Source of the DNA: Leuconostoc suionicum
Lineage (GTDB): Bacteria; Bacillota; Bacilli; Lactobacillales; Lactobacillaceae
DNA length: 64,000 nucleotides
NCBI RefSeq assembly: GCF_001891125.1
Contig: NZ_CP015247.1
Coordinates: 452,501-516,500 of the forward strand
Reading direction: 5' to 3'
The position numbers and the translations under genes are program-made. The notes beneath the pieces were generated by a model that saw nothing but the letters and a program-made list of their open reading frames with translations, made no database searches and was not told the DNA's origin. Position 1 is the first letter of the stretch. The number at the start of each line of letters is the position of its first letter. Positions 36,296 through 44,905 of this stretch are shown here, piece after piece.

Positions 36296-37571
36296 TGGCA
36301 CAATTGAGTTTCACGCTAAGGCTGGTGTTTTTGTGCAATCAAATACACCAATCACATTGACTGATTTAGATCGTGCCTTTGATTTATACACGCCGTTTAT
36401 CGGTGCAACGGGATATGCATTGTACCATATGTTGGTGAGGGAATTACCCTACAATACACGACTAGATGCACGTGAAGACCATAATTTTATTTTAGATAGT
36501 CTGAATGTCAGTTTACCCGATTTTGTTAAGGTTCGTCGCCGTTTAGAAGCAGTTGGTCTATTGACGACACTCTATACGGAAGATGCTTTGGGAGAAATTT
36601 ATACATATCAATTATTTGCTCCGCTTGACGTTGACAGTTTTTTCAAAGAAAAATTATTGGCCGGATTATTGTTTAAATATGTTGGGGAGGAGCGTTATTT
36701 AACACTCCAGAAACGATATGCTACACAAGGTCAACCAAATGTAAAGGGTGATAATATATCTGCAAAGTTTTTACAGGTTTTCAAGCACGATACAGGTACC
36801 TCATTACCAACATTTGAAGCAAAAGCAAGTCATGGCAAAATTGAAATAGAAGATAACTTTAATTTTGAAAACTTTTCCGGCTTAGTGAGAGGCACAACAA
36901 TAGAAAAGTTGGCGCAACATCGTGATTTCTTAGTATCGATGCACGTGATTTACGGTGTTGATGAGGTGACGCTGGCTGGTTATACCTCCCAGGCAATCTC
37001 ATTAGATACTCATGATGTTGACGAAAAGATTTTGCAGCAAGTTATGCGTCAGAATCGTACAACTGTCGTTGCAGAGCCGGAGGTCTCACAGCCAGTACAA
37101 CAAAACCGCTCCAGAGAAATGTTACAATTAGTTCAAGATGCAAAAACATTAGCACCTAATGCCTTTATTGAAGATGTTAAGTTTAAAAAAGGTGGCGGAT
37201 TTGTGACACGAAATGAATATTATTTCATCAGTAAAATGATCAAAGATGTGCGCCTCAAAGCAGAGGTTGTCAATATGTTGGTTTGGTACGAGTTGGGTAA
37301 ACGAAATCGTGATACCGTCAATGTTGATACAGCGGAAACAATTGCTAATTCATGGTTAAAAATGCATGTGAATTCGGCTGAAGCAGCACTAGATGCAATT
37401 GAAAAATATCAGCCTAGTCGTCCTACAAAGCGAAACTATACCAAAAAAGTGACGCGTGTTGAACCCCAAATGCCTTCTGATACTCCCAAAAGTAAGCCAG
37501 CAACTTCTGTGGATGAAGTAGCGGAAGCCTTAGCTGAACTTAAAAAGTTGAATATTAAGACTAAGAATTGA
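36282..37571 (+). CDS. dnaB: Replication initiation/membrane attachment protein DnaB (Firmicutes)
   Basis: A 429-residue primosome protein, not homologous to the E. coli DnaB helicase, that helps load the replicative helicase with DnaD and DnaI. The N-terminal half has the winged-helix region (FDLYTPFIGATGYALYHML, about residues 34-52), and the C-terminal half has the DnaB/DnaD helical repeat (ITRNEYYFISKMIKDVRLKAEVVNMLVWY type). A Lys/Pro-rich tail ends it. SD AAGGAGAT lies inside coaE. Two tandem ATGs are possible starts. Confidence 0.93.
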   Translation: MMQNDGTIEFHAKAGVFVQSNTPITLTDLDRAFDLYTPFIGATGYALYHMLVRELPYNTRLDAREDHNFILDSLNVSLPDFVKVRRRLEAVGLLTTLYTEDALGEIYTYQLFAPLDVDSFFKEKLLAGLLFKYVGEERYLTLQKRYATQGQPNVKGDNISAKFLQVFKHDTGTSLPTFEAKASHGKIEIEDNFNFENFSGLVRGTTIEKLAQHRDFLVSMHVIYGVDEVTLAGYTSQAISLDTHDVDEKILQQVMRQNRTTVVAEPEVSQPVQQNRSREMLQLVQDAKTLAPNAFIEDVKFKKGGGFVTRNEYYFISKMIKDVRLKAEVVNMLVWYELGKRNRDTVNVDTAETIANSWLKMHVNSAEAALDAIEKYQPSRPTKRNYTKKVTRVEPQMPSDTPKSKPATSVDEVAEALAELKKLNIKTKN

Positions 37572-37578
37572 GATTAAT

Positions 37579-38526
37579 ATGCAGAATTTATCTGAAGTAC
37601 TCAAGCAATTTCAGCAACAATATGCTAATAAAGCTAATTTATCGGATATTATTGAATCCATTGGAAAGGATCAAGATATACGTACTTTTTGGAATGAGCA
37701 TCAAGATGAATTAAACTCAGATGCTTTTCAACTTAAAATGGGTGATCTGTATGAGTACATTCAACAAAAGAGAAAAATTGAAACTGGGGAAAAAGTGCTC
37801 TATCCAGGATATTATCCACAGTTAACGATTGAAAAAGGTTATCCATTAGTTCATTATGTTGCTGATGAGAAGACACGCAAACAATTAATGCAACGCGAAA
37901 AGCTGACTTTGTACAAGATGCCAAAATCTGTTCGTTCAGCAGATTGGAGTACTATCGGCGAGGAGATCGTTGATCATGCTCAAGAGGAGCAGGGTAAAAC
38001 GGAAGCATTTGTTTCGCTTAATAAAATTCTAAAAAGCTTAACTAGTACGGTCCAAAACAACTTTATTCAAGGTATTTATTTATACGGTGATTTCGGCGTA
38101 GGTAAAACATATATGATGGGGGCCCTTGCTAACGCATTGGCCGCTAATAATATAGGTGTTATGTTGTTACATTTTCCTTCATTTATTAGTGATTTGAAAG
38201 CAACATTTGATCATAAAAATGAATCTTTGGATGAATTATTAAGTAAGGCAAAAAGCGTTTCTGTGTTAATTCTTGACGATGTTGGCGCAGATACGTTGAC
38301 AGCGTGGAGCCGAGATTCGATTCTTGGTATCATTTTGGAATACCGTATGCAAAATGAGTTAACAACATTTTTTACCTCTAATTTTGATGCGAATGGGTTT
38401 GAACAATATCTGTCGCAAACTAGGGAAGGTAATGAACCTATTAAAGCTGCTAGACTCATGCAAAGAGTGAAGTTCTTAGCTAAGCCGGTCCAAATGACAG
38501 GAAAAAATAAACGGTTAGAAAATTGA
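37579..38526 (+). CDS. dnaI: Primosomal protein DnaI (helicase loader)
   Basis: A 315-residue AAA+ ATPase that delivers the replicative helicase to the origin and to restart sites. The N-terminal helicase-binding domain covers about residues 1-135; the AAA+ part has Walker A YGDFGVGKTYMMGAL (about residue 171), Walker B VLILDDVGADT (about residue 228) and sensor 1 TFFTSNF. It follows dnaB by 7 bp. Its TGA stop overlaps a TTG start of the next gene. Confidence 0.95.
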   Translation: MQNLSEVLKQFQQQYANKANLSDIIESIGKDQDIRTFWNEHQDELNSDAFQLKMGDLYEYIQQKRKIETGEKVLYPGYYPQLTIEKGYPLVHYVADEKTRKQLMQREKLTLYKMPKSVRSADWSTIGEEIVDHAQEEQGKTEAFVSLNKILKSLTSTVQNNFIQGIYLYGDFGVGKTYMMGALANALAANNIGVMLLHFPSFISDLKATFDHKNESLDELLSKAKSVSVLILDDVGADTLTAWSRDSILGIILEYRMQNELTTFFTSNFDANGFEQYLSQTREGNEPIKAARLMQRVKFLAKPVQMTGKNKRLEN

Positions 38527-39608
38527 TATTCCTAAAAAAGACAAAAAATTATTGGTTTGTGGCCATTGCCGTAGTTGCTACTTGGTTTCTATTGAGATCT
38601 GATTCATTTTTGTATCAAGAACCAGTAGGACAGGTTACACATGTTAAAATTCAGTCCAAACAAAAGACGACAGATGAGCATAATAATACAGATAATATTT
38701 ATCATCAACAATTAACGGTTAAACTGTTAAACAGAAACAAAATCATTAAGTTGACCAATCAATACACCGATTCACAAACTGTGACACATAAGTACAAAGT
38801 TGGAGACCAACTATTATTAACAGGGCATACGGGATATTTTCGCATTATATCTCTTAAACGTGATGCAGTCATCGGATCTTTAGTTGTTTTACTATTAGGG
38901 CTGTTATTGATTTATGGGAAATGGCGTGCGACGTCATGGCTAACCCTCAGTCTTGTCGCCAATGTGATCCTTTTTGCGATTGCATTATATATAAATGTTC
39001 ATCTTAAAAATCCGAATGTCATTTTGATATTTAGCATTTTAGCTATTGTTGTAGCCGCAATGAGTTTGGTACTGGTATTGGGCAGAACCCTCCAAATGGT
39101 GGTTACACTTTTGGCAACTCTTTTATCAACGGTCCTTACAATGTTCATTATGTTTGTTGCTCTTAAAGTTACTGGTAATGAAGGTGTTCATTTCGAAACG
39201 ATGTCGTACGTAACGCAAGTGCCAGTGACTTTGTTTATCGCCCAAACAATTATTGGTGTTCTAGGAGCGGTTATGGATGAAGCTGCAGATATTGTTGCTG
39301 CGTTATTTGGTCTGCGTCGTGAAAAAATTGATCGTCACTTCAAGGACTATTGGCACGCGGGAATGAATGTTGGGCGCGATATTATGGGCACACTAATTAA
39401 TGTACTATTCATGATTTTCATTGCGGAAACAATGCCGATGGTTTTTTTGATGCTACGAAATGGCAATAATTGGCCCTATATACTTGACCAAATTATGAAC
39501 CTGGGTATTTTACGGACAGTTATTTCTGGAATCGGCATTGTATTGGCTGTGCCTGTCACTAGTGCTTTGGTTGGGTGGATTGCTGAACGATACAAGGTGG
39601 TGGACTAA
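38523..39608 (+). CDS. YibE/F family membrane protein (first of two)
   Basis: A 361-residue membrane protein of the YibE/F family. One N-terminal transmembrane segment is followed by an external domain of about 90 residues and then six to seven hydrophobic segments; the family marks GVLGAVMDEAADIVAAL and MGTLINVLF are present. Function in bacteria is unknown. The start is a TTG overlapping the dnaI TGA by three bases; no better start is seen nearby. Its TAA overlaps the ATG of a shorter YibE/F protein, so the pair is probably made together. Confidence 0.85.
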   Translation: MIFLKKTKNYWFVAIAVVATWFLLRSDSFLYQEPVGQVTHVKIQSKQKTTDEHNNTDNIYHQQLTVKLLNRNKIIKLTNQYTDSQTVTHKYKVGDQLLLTGHTGYFRIISLKRDAVIGSLVVLLLGLLLIYGKWRATSWLTLSLVANVILFAIALYINVHLKNPNVILIFSILAIVVAAMSLVLVLGRTLQMVVTLLATLLSTVLTMFIMFVALKVTGNEGVHFETMSYVTQVPVTLFIAQTIIGVLGAVMDEAADIVAALFGLRREKIDRHFKDYWHAGMNVGRDIMGTLINVLFMIFIAETMPMVFLMLRNGNNWPYILDQIMNLGILRTVISGIGIVLAVPVTSALVGWIAERYKVVD

Positions 39609-40384
39609 TGAATGCGATTGGATTATTAATAATCATTTTATTTATTTTAATGGTGTTTGTTGGCGGTGTCCAAGGATTAAAAGCGTTTGTAGGCTTGGTG
39701 TTGAACTTTATCGTTATTTTCATTTTGATGATTTTAGTTAATTGGCAATTTAATGCATACATTGTTACGGCTTTAATGAGTGTCATTATTCTGGCTCTTG
39801 CAATTTATTTAGGTGCAGAAAATCAATTTGTGACTAACACAGCTTTTAAGACAAGCTTGATAGTTGTGTCAATTTTGATGGTAGTTGCGATTTTGGTTCA
39901 GTATTTAGGTCAATTTCAAGGATTTGCAACCGAAAATTCAGAAGAACTGGAAGGCTTATCGTTGAATGTAGGTCTGCCTTTTGCAAAAATCGCTGTAATT
40001 GTAATGGTTATATCCATTTTAGGGGCTGTTGCTGAAGCTGCAATGGCTATTGTAGCTGATTTGAATGAGGTCATAGAGCGTACACCAAATTTGAGCAAAA
40101 AAAGTCTATATGCGCATGCACATATTATTGGTGGGCAAATACTAGGTACAGCTATTAATACACTTTTCTTTGGGGTTTTAGGTGCCAATCTACCGCTTTT
40201 AATCTGGTTCATTCGCTTACGGTATTCAATCGCGATGTTTTTTAATGCAAAGTTATTAATGATGGAAGTTGTTACAATGTTGCTAGGCATGCTAGGAATT
40301 TTGATGAGTATCTGGGTAGCTAGTCGATTAGTGGTATATGAATATAAAAAAACACAAAGCAAAAATACGAGAAAAGGAGCATGA
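39608..40384 (+). CDS. YibE/F family membrane protein (second of two)
   Basis: A 258-residue relative of the preceding protein lacking the N-terminal external domain. It has seven hydrophobic segments and the parallel motifs ILGAVAEAAMAIVADLNE and LGTAINTLFFGVLGA. The two ORFs overlap by one base (TAATG), suggesting a heteromeric complex of fixed ratio. Function unknown. Its stop overlaps the start of a 15-codon ORF. Confidence 0.85.
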   Translation: MNAIGLLIIILFILMVFVGGVQGLKAFVGLVLNFIVIFILMILVNWQFNAYIVTALMSVIILALAIYLGAENQFVTNTAFKTSLIVVSILMVVAILVQYLGQFQGFATENSEELEGLSLNVGLPFAKIAVIVMVISILGAVAEAAMAIVADLNEVIERTPNLSKKSLYAHAHIIGGQILGTAINTLFFGVLGANLPLLIWFIRLRYSIAMFFNAKLLMMEVVTMLLGMLGILMSIWVASRLVVYEYKKTQSKNTRKGA

Positions 40385-40428
40385 AGCCTACTTCTAAGAC
40401 TTCATTATTAAAAATTAATTCACTATGA
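40381..40428 (+). CDS. 15-codon ORF coupling YibF to the downstream gene
   Basis: ATG at 40381 follows AAAAGGAGC, the best SD in this stretch, and overlaps the YibE/F TGA as ATGA. It encodes MKPTSKTSLLKINSL and its TGA overlaps the next gene's ATG, again as ATGA. The next gene has no SD of its own, so this mini-ORF may exist to deliver ribosomes to it. The peptide itself resembles nothing I know. Confidence 0.5.
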   Translation: MKPTSKTSLLKINSL

Positions 40429-40727
40429 AAGAAACTTTTGATTTAATTGAACGAATCACACGTAATGACGGTAGTTCTTATTTTGAACTAGGGAACATCC
40501 CTCATAATGGTCGTGCTGAATATGCTGCTGAACACGGGTTTATTCAAAGTGTTCAGATTTTGAAAGTGAACATACCACGCTCAACTCACGTAGAAAAAGT
40601 GGAAGAGTATATTAATTCACACTATAAACTACTTCCTTTAGAATATGATGGTTGGGAAGAATGGGTTAAGACACCTGAAATTGAAGAGGAGTTACAAAGA
40701 ATACTTTTGGATAATCGTTTGGGCTAA
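40425..40727 (+). CDS. Hypothetical acidic protein, 100 residues
   Basis: I do not recognise this protein. It is soluble, acidic and mixed alpha/beta by eye, with no Cys and no membrane segment; the C-terminal third is Glu/Trp-rich (EYDGWEEWVKTPEIEEELQ). It lacks an SD and its ATG overlaps the stop of a 15-codon ORF, which suggests translation by termination-reinitiation. It ends the long mutM-dnaI unit. Confidence 0.6.
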   Translation: MKETFDLIERITRNDGSSYFELGNIPHNGRAEYAAEHGFIQSVQILKVNIPRSTHVEKVEEYINSHYKLLPLEYDGWEEWVKTPEIEEELQRILLDNRLG

Positions 40728-40785
40728 TTAAAAAATGTGTTTAAAGATTGATTAGTGACAATGTACATGAAAAGTAACCAAAATG

Positions 40786-40814
40786 TTGTAATTTTGATCA
40801 ATTTTATATATAAT
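40786..40814 (+). promoter_or_regulatory. tRNA-Cys promoter
   Basis: TTGTAA (40786-40791), 17-bp spacer, perfect TATAAT (40809-40814). A GCGTTG/CAACGC hairpin (40820-40844) in the 5' leader would be removed with it by RNase P. Confidence 0.7.
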
Positions 40815-40854
40815 TAAAAGCGTTGCTATTTGATGTGACAACGCAAATAAGTTT

Positions 40855-40925
40855 GGTAGTGTAGCCAAGTGGTAAGGCAACGGTCTGCAAAACCGTGATC
40901 GCCGGTTCGACTCCGGTTACTACCT
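40855..40925 (+). tRNA. tRNA-Cys (anticodon GCA)
   Basis: 71 nt. Acceptor GGTAGTG with TACTACC (one G-T pair), anticodon stem CGGT/ACCG around a GCA anticodon, T arm GCCGG-TTCGACT-CCGGT, and T at position 73, the discriminator typical of tRNA-Cys. CCA is not encoded. Confidence 0.95.
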
Positions 40926-41032
40926 TCTAAATATGATAAACGCTGTAAAATTTTATGGATGCTGGTTTAATTGAACAAGCTGACAATATAAATTTAGCAG
41001 TGTTTTTTATATAAAATATTTATGATTTAAGA

Positions 41033-41173
41033 ATTCGCTTGCAAGCGAATAAAAGGCTATTTGTTGAAAAAATAGATAGCATGAAAACTTTTGCTGATGT
41101 CTTTCAACAATTGAATTGATGTTAGCGTTTGACAAGCAAAGACTGGCAGACACTGCTAACTATTTTTTTTTAA
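41033..41173 (+). ncRNA. Structured non-coding stretch, candidate small RNA
   Basis: No gene fits 40926-41260 (335 bases). Within it are an 18-bp perfect palindrome ATTCGCTTGCAAGCGAAT (41033-41050), a 9-bp inverted repeat TTGTTGAAA/TTTCAACAA (41061-41069 and 41102-41110), and a hairpin with T run at 41121-41171. A TATGAT at 41021-41026 could be a -10, though no -35 is convincing. The order fits a 130-nt RNA with its own terminator; it may instead be the trailer of the tRNA-Cys transcript. Confidence 0.35.
41121..41171 (+). terminator. Terminator upstream of recG
   Basis: GTTAGC/GCTAAC and GTTTG/CAGAC helices separated by a 3-nt bulge, followed by a nine-residue T run. Confidence 0.65.
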
Positions 41174-41244
41174 TGGCGTCGGAAAATGATGTAGATGACC
41201 TTGCTCTTCTGTTGATGTTGCAACGTTATCGGTACTTTTTTATA

Positions 41245-41253
41245 TGTTATAAT
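41245..41253 (+). promoter_or_regulatory. recG extended -10, probably leaderless
   Basis: TGTTATAAT (TGn plus perfect TATAAT) ends 7 bases before the recG ATG, with no SD in between. Transcription should begin at or beside the start codon. Confidence 0.55.
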
Positions 41254-41260
41254 ATTCAAG

Positions 41261-43291
41261 ATGATAACCCTAAATGACAATGTGAATATTTTGCCAGGTG
41301 TAGGTCCTAAGCGCCTAGATGCGTTACATGAAATTGGTATTTTTACCATTGAGGATTTAATTAATTATTTTCCATTTCGTTATGAAGACTTAGGAGAACG
41401 GCTACCCTCTGAAACAATGGATGGCGAAAAGGCTACTTTTAAGGGAATTGTGAGTACACCGGCTGTTGTGACTCGTTTTGGCAAACGATCTCAAACACGT
41501 TTTGGACTAATGATAGAGCATGAAAATGTACGTGTATCATTCTTTAATCAGCCATGGATTGCTCAAAATGTCGAGGTCGGTCAAGAGGTTGCTGTTTATG
41601 GTACCTATGATGCTGCTAAAGCGTCTTTGACAGGAATGAAAGTGATTTACAAGGTTTCCAATGAACTAGATCCAATTTATCCTTCGTCAAAACAAATAAG
41701 CGCTAAAACAATACGTCATTTGATAGAAATTGCCTGGGCTGATGTACGTGGTACAGTTGGTTCGTTAGTTCCAGAAAAAATTCGGCAAAAATACCGTTTA
41801 CTGGACAGGAATACGCAAATTGAAGATATGCATTTTCCAGCTGACATGGAGCACGCCAAATTAGCACGCCGAAGTATAGCTTTTGAAGAATTTTTTATAT
41901 TTCAAATGAGATTGCAGTTGCTCAAATTAGCTGATAAGAACTTTTCCGGTGAAGGTATTAATTATGATAGTAAAGCATTAAACAAATTTGAAGCTGGTTT
42001 ACCTTTCACATTGACGGAAGCACAACAAAAAGTTGTCTCTGAAATTTTGCAAGATCAAAAACGTCCAGTTCACATGAATCGCTTACTACAAGGTGATGTA
42101 GGTTCTGGTAAAACAGTTGTTGCAGCAATTGCATTATATGCTGCCGTCACAGCAGGAATGCAAGCTGCATTGATGGCTCCGACTGAAATTTTGGCACAGC
42201 AACATGCCATTAATTTAGCTTCGATGTTTGAAAAAGCAGGCGTTGACATTCGTATTGAATTACTGACCAGTGGCATGAAAACTGCAGCTCGCCGTCAACT
42301 ATTAGAAGATTTAGCTGACGGAACAATAGATATCTTGATTGGTACACATGCGTTGTTACAACCAGATGTAATGTTTCATCATCTAGGTTTAGCAGTAATT
42401 GACGAGCAACATCGATTTGGTGTCAATCAACGTGCAAAATTACGTGAAAATGGTGTGAATCCTGATATACTAGCAATGACGGCCACGCCGATTCCTCGTA
42501 CCTTATCCATAACTGCTTATGGAGAAATGGATGTATCAATAATTGATCAACTACCTAATGGCCGTAAACAAATTCAGACACGAAAGATTAGTCATAATCA
42601 AATTGACTCGGCAATTAATTTTCTTAAACAGCAACTTTCAGAGGGCGCGCAAGCATATGTTGTGACGCCTTTGATTGAAGAGTCAGAAGCATTAGATGCG
42701 CAGAATGCGCAAGCAATGTATGAAGCATTACAACTTGAACTGCCAAATGACACAATTGGTTTACTTCATGGTCGGCTCTCGAACGACGAAAAAAAAGCTT
42801 TGATGGCTGACTTTAAAAGAAACAAAATCCAGGTTTTAGTTGCTACTACAGTCATTGAAGTGGGTGTTGATGTACCCAATGCTAGTATCATGTTAATTAT
42901 GGATGCAGATCGATTTGGATTGGCACAATTACACCAATTGCGTGGTCGAGTTGGTCGTGGTACGAGACAATCGTACACGATTTTAGTCGCAGATCCAAAG
43001 ACCGATTATGGTCGTGCTAGGCTTGATGCAATGGTCGAAACAACAGATGGTTTCATTCTAGCCCAAAAAGACTTGGAACTACGCGGTTCTGGCGATATAT
43101 TAGGAACCAAACAGTCTGGTGTACCAGAATTTGCAGTTGGGGATCCGATTAAAGACTTGAAAATGATGGAAGTTGCTCAGCAAGAAGCAATTAGTCTGGT
43201 TAGTACTGATGGTTGGGATAAATCCTCTGAGAATCAGGTACTGGTGGATTACTTATCAAGAACAATGGCGCATTATCGGCATTTAGATTAG
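41261..43291 (+). CDS. recG: ATP-dependent DNA helicase RecG
   Basis: A 676-residue fork-regression helicase. The N-terminal OB/wedge domain (about residues 1-230; helix-hairpin-helix ILPGVGPKRLDAL at the start) is followed by SF2 helicase lobes: LLQGDVGSGKT (about residue 277), DEQHRFG (about 383), TATPIPRT, and QLRGRVGRG in motif VI. Full length. It lacks an SD; the ATG is 7 nt after an extended -10, so the message is probably leaderless. plsX follows after 84 bp. Confidence 0.96.
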   Translation: MITLNDNVNILPGVGPKRLDALHEIGIFTIEDLINYFPFRYEDLGERLPSETMDGEKATFKGIVSTPAVVTRFGKRSQTRFGLMIEHENVRVSFFNQPWIAQNVEVGQEVAVYGTYDAAKASLTGMKVIYKVSNELDPIYPSSKQISAKTIRHLIEIAWADVRGTVGSLVPEKIRQKYRLLDRNTQIEDMHFPADMEHAKLARRSIAFEEFFIFQMRLQLLKLADKNFSGEGINYDSKALNKFEAGLPFTLTEAQQKVVSEILQDQKRPVHMNRLLQGDVGSGKTVVAAIALYAAVTAGMQAALMAPTEILAQQHAINLASMFEKAGVDIRIELLTSGMKTAARRQLLEDLADGTIDILIGTHALLQPDVMFHHLGLAVIDEQHRFGVNQRAKLRENGVNPDILAMTATPIPRTLSITAYGEMDVSIIDQLPNGRKQIQTRKISHNQIDSAINFLKQQLSEGAQAYVVTPLIEESEALDAQNAQAMYEALQLELPNDTIGLLHGRLSNDEKKALMADFKRNKIQVLVATTVIEVGVDVPNASIMLIMDADRFGLAQLHQLRGRVGRGTRQSYTILVADPKTDYGRARLDAMVETTDGFILAQKDLELRGSGDILGTKQSGVPEFAVGDPIKDLKMMEVAQQEAISLVSTDGWDKSSENQVLVDYLSRTMAHYRHLD

Positions 43292-43329
43292 ATTAAGCAG
43301 TTTTGGCGCAAGAATAGAGATAAAAATGG

Positions 43330-43375
43330 AAAGGAACGTGTTCAGTTAATATTAAGTTGAACACATTTAAAAAAC
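43330..43375 (+). promoter_or_regulatory. plsX ribosome site split from its ATG by a hairpin
   Basis: The only SD (AAAGGAA, 43330-43336) is 39 nt before the plsX ATG. Starting one base later, GTGTTCAGTT (43338-43347) pairs with AGTTGAACAC (43355-43364) through 10 pairs including two G-U. Eleven bases then lead to the ATG. A TGA stop at 43358-43360 rules out an upstream in-frame start. Folding would bring SD and ATG to normal distance. Confidence 0.55.
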
Positions 43376-44422
43376 ATGAAAATCGCAATAGATGCAATGG
43401 GTGGCGATTACGCACCGATGGAAATAGTCAAGGGCGTAGAAATCGCTCGTGATCGTTATCAAGATATTGAATTTTTACTTTTTGGAACAAGTGAACAGGT
43501 TAAACCATTGGTAAAGGATTGGTCACATATTACCCTAATTCCCACAACTGAAGTTATTGAGATGGGCGATGAGCCGGTTAAAGCAATGCGACGTAAAAAA
43601 GACTCATCAATGGTTCGTGCCGCAAATGCTGTTAAAGCTGGCGAAGCTGATGCTTTATTTAGTGCTGGAAATACAGGGGCCCTATTATCAAGTGCTATTT
43701 TCTTAATTGGTCGTATCAAAGGCGTAGACCGTCCAGCTTTGGCCACCGCTTTACCAAGCTTTGCTGGTGAAAATGATCAATTTGTATTTATGGACTTAGG
43801 TGCAAATGCTGAAAGCAAAGCCTCACATTTATATCAATACGGAATATTAGGAAGCTTTTATGCTTCTCATGTTTTAGGAATTAATGATGCACGAGTGCGT
43901 TTATTGAACAATGGCGCAGAAGAGGATAAAGGGGATGAGGTTCATAAAATAGCGCATCAGCTGATGAAAAACTCACAATCTTTTAATTTTTTGGGTAATG
44001 TTGAAGCACGTGAATTATTAGAAGGGACTGCAGACGTAGTGGTAGCTGATGGCTTTTCGGGTAATGCAGCATTGAAAGCAACGGAAGGCACTGCATTGAT
44101 GATGTTGAAGCAAATTAAGCAGGCTATTATGCAAACAGGGCTTCGTGGTAAGATGGGAGGTCTCTTGTTAAAGCCAGCTTTCAAAGATATTCAAAAGAAG
44201 TTGGACTATAATGAAGCTGGTGGTGCAGTAATCTTAGGTGTTAATGCGCCTGTCGTTAAAACGCATGGTTCTGCCAAAGCTAATGCAGTTGCTAATACAA
44301 TGGGACAGATTAAAAAAATGATTGAAAAAAATCTAGTGCCAGATATTCGAACATACATTGCGGACCATAAGGATGAGTTGCAAGCTGCTAAGAATGAATT
44401 GCAATCACAAATTAGTGAATAA
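43376..44422 (+). CDS. plsX: Phosphate acyltransferase PlsX
   Basis: A 348-residue peripheral-membrane enzyme that makes acyl-phosphate from acyl-ACP for phospholipid synthesis. The family start KIAIDAMGGDYAPMEIVKG is intact and fixes the ATG. FSAGNTGALLSSA (about residues 96-108) and DGFSGNAALKATEG (about residues 225-238) form the active site region. The acyl carrier protein gene follows in the standard plsX-acpP order, with its own -10. No SD stands at normal spacing; see the hairpin-split ribosome site. Confidence 0.97.
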   Translation: MKIAIDAMGGDYAPMEIVKGVEIARDRYQDIEFLLFGTSEQVKPLVKDWSHITLIPTTEVIEMGDEPVKAMRRKKDSSMVRAANAVKAGEADALFSAGNTGALLSSAIFLIGRIKGVDRPALATALPSFAGENDQFVFMDLGANAESKASHLYQYGILGSFYASHVLGINDARVRLLNNGAEEDKGDEVHKIAHQLMKNSQSFNFLGNVEARELLEGTADVVVADGFSGNAALKATEGTALMMLKQIKQAIMQTGLRGKMGGLLLKPAFKDIQKKLDYNEAGGAVILGVNAPVVKTHGSAKANAVANTMGQIKKMIEKNLVPDIRTYIADHKDELQAAKNELQSQISE

Positions 44423-44426
44423 GTTA

Positions 44427-44435
44427 TGGTATAAT
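44427..44435 (+). promoter_or_regulatory. Extended -10 of acpP
   Basis: TGGTATAAT, TGn plus perfect TATAAT, between the plsX stop and the acp ATG. It would let acpP be made in excess of plsX. Confidence 0.55.
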
Positions 44436-44471
44436 AGTTTTTTAGATTAAAGATTCTGGGAGTAATTACTG

Positions 44472-44720
44472 ATGGCAATGGAAAAAGAAGCAATTTATAA
44501 TATGATGGCGGATGAAATTGCAGAACGATTTAATGTGAAAAGAGACACCATTACGCCGGATTTGAATTTTTTGACAGATATCGATGCGGATTCTATCGAC
44601 TTTGTTGAGCTAGTATTAGAAGTAGAAGATATGTTTAATGTTGAAATTTCTGATGATGATGCTGAAAACTTGGTTACGTTGCAACAGACAGTCGACTACA
44701 TTGTTGAACACCAAAATTAA
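44472..44720 (+). CDS. acpP: Acyl carrier protein
   Basis: An 82-residue acidic protein whose phosphopantetheine Ser lies in DADSIDFVEL (about residue 40), slightly different from the usual DSLD. Helices before and after match ACP. It carries growing acyl chains in fatty acid synthesis and presents them to PlsX. LAB often have a second acp within the fab cluster; with the atypical DSID this copy is the plsX-linked one. SD GGGAG is 11 bases from the ATG. Confidence 0.93.
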   Translation: MAMEKEAIYNMMADEIAERFNVKRDTITPDLNFLTDIDADSIDFVELVLEVEDMFNVEISDDDAENLVTLQQTVDYIVEHQN

Positions 44721-44826
44721 ATGTTTAAATACTTTGTATCATTCATTGGACTGACAAACATTTACAATATAGATACGCTTTAATGATTACGGACATTGTT
44801 CTGAATCATTTATATATTTTTGTTAA

Positions 44827-44866
44827 AGAAGTCCTCACAAATTGTTATTTGTTTGGGGACTTTTTG
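44827..44866 (+). terminator. Terminator after acpP
   Basis: AAGTCC/GGACTT outer stem, ACAAAT/ATTTGT inner stem, T run. The 106 bases between the acp stop and this hairpin hold only an AATGATT/AATCATT repeat. Confidence 0.75.
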
Positions 44867-44905
44867 TATGATTGGCCAAAATATTAATTGAAACGATGTG
44901 TTAAA

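Noticed and set aside
39916-40362. 148-codon reverse-strand ORF across the second YibE/F gene
   Set aside because: Long only because of base composition of the membrane-protein frame; no start signals and the + strand is a clear family member in a packed operon.
43326-43349. 7-codon ORF (MERNVFS) as a plsX leader peptide
   Set aside because: Its ATG has no SD and the frame contains the SD used for plsX; the hairpin explanation covers the same bases better.
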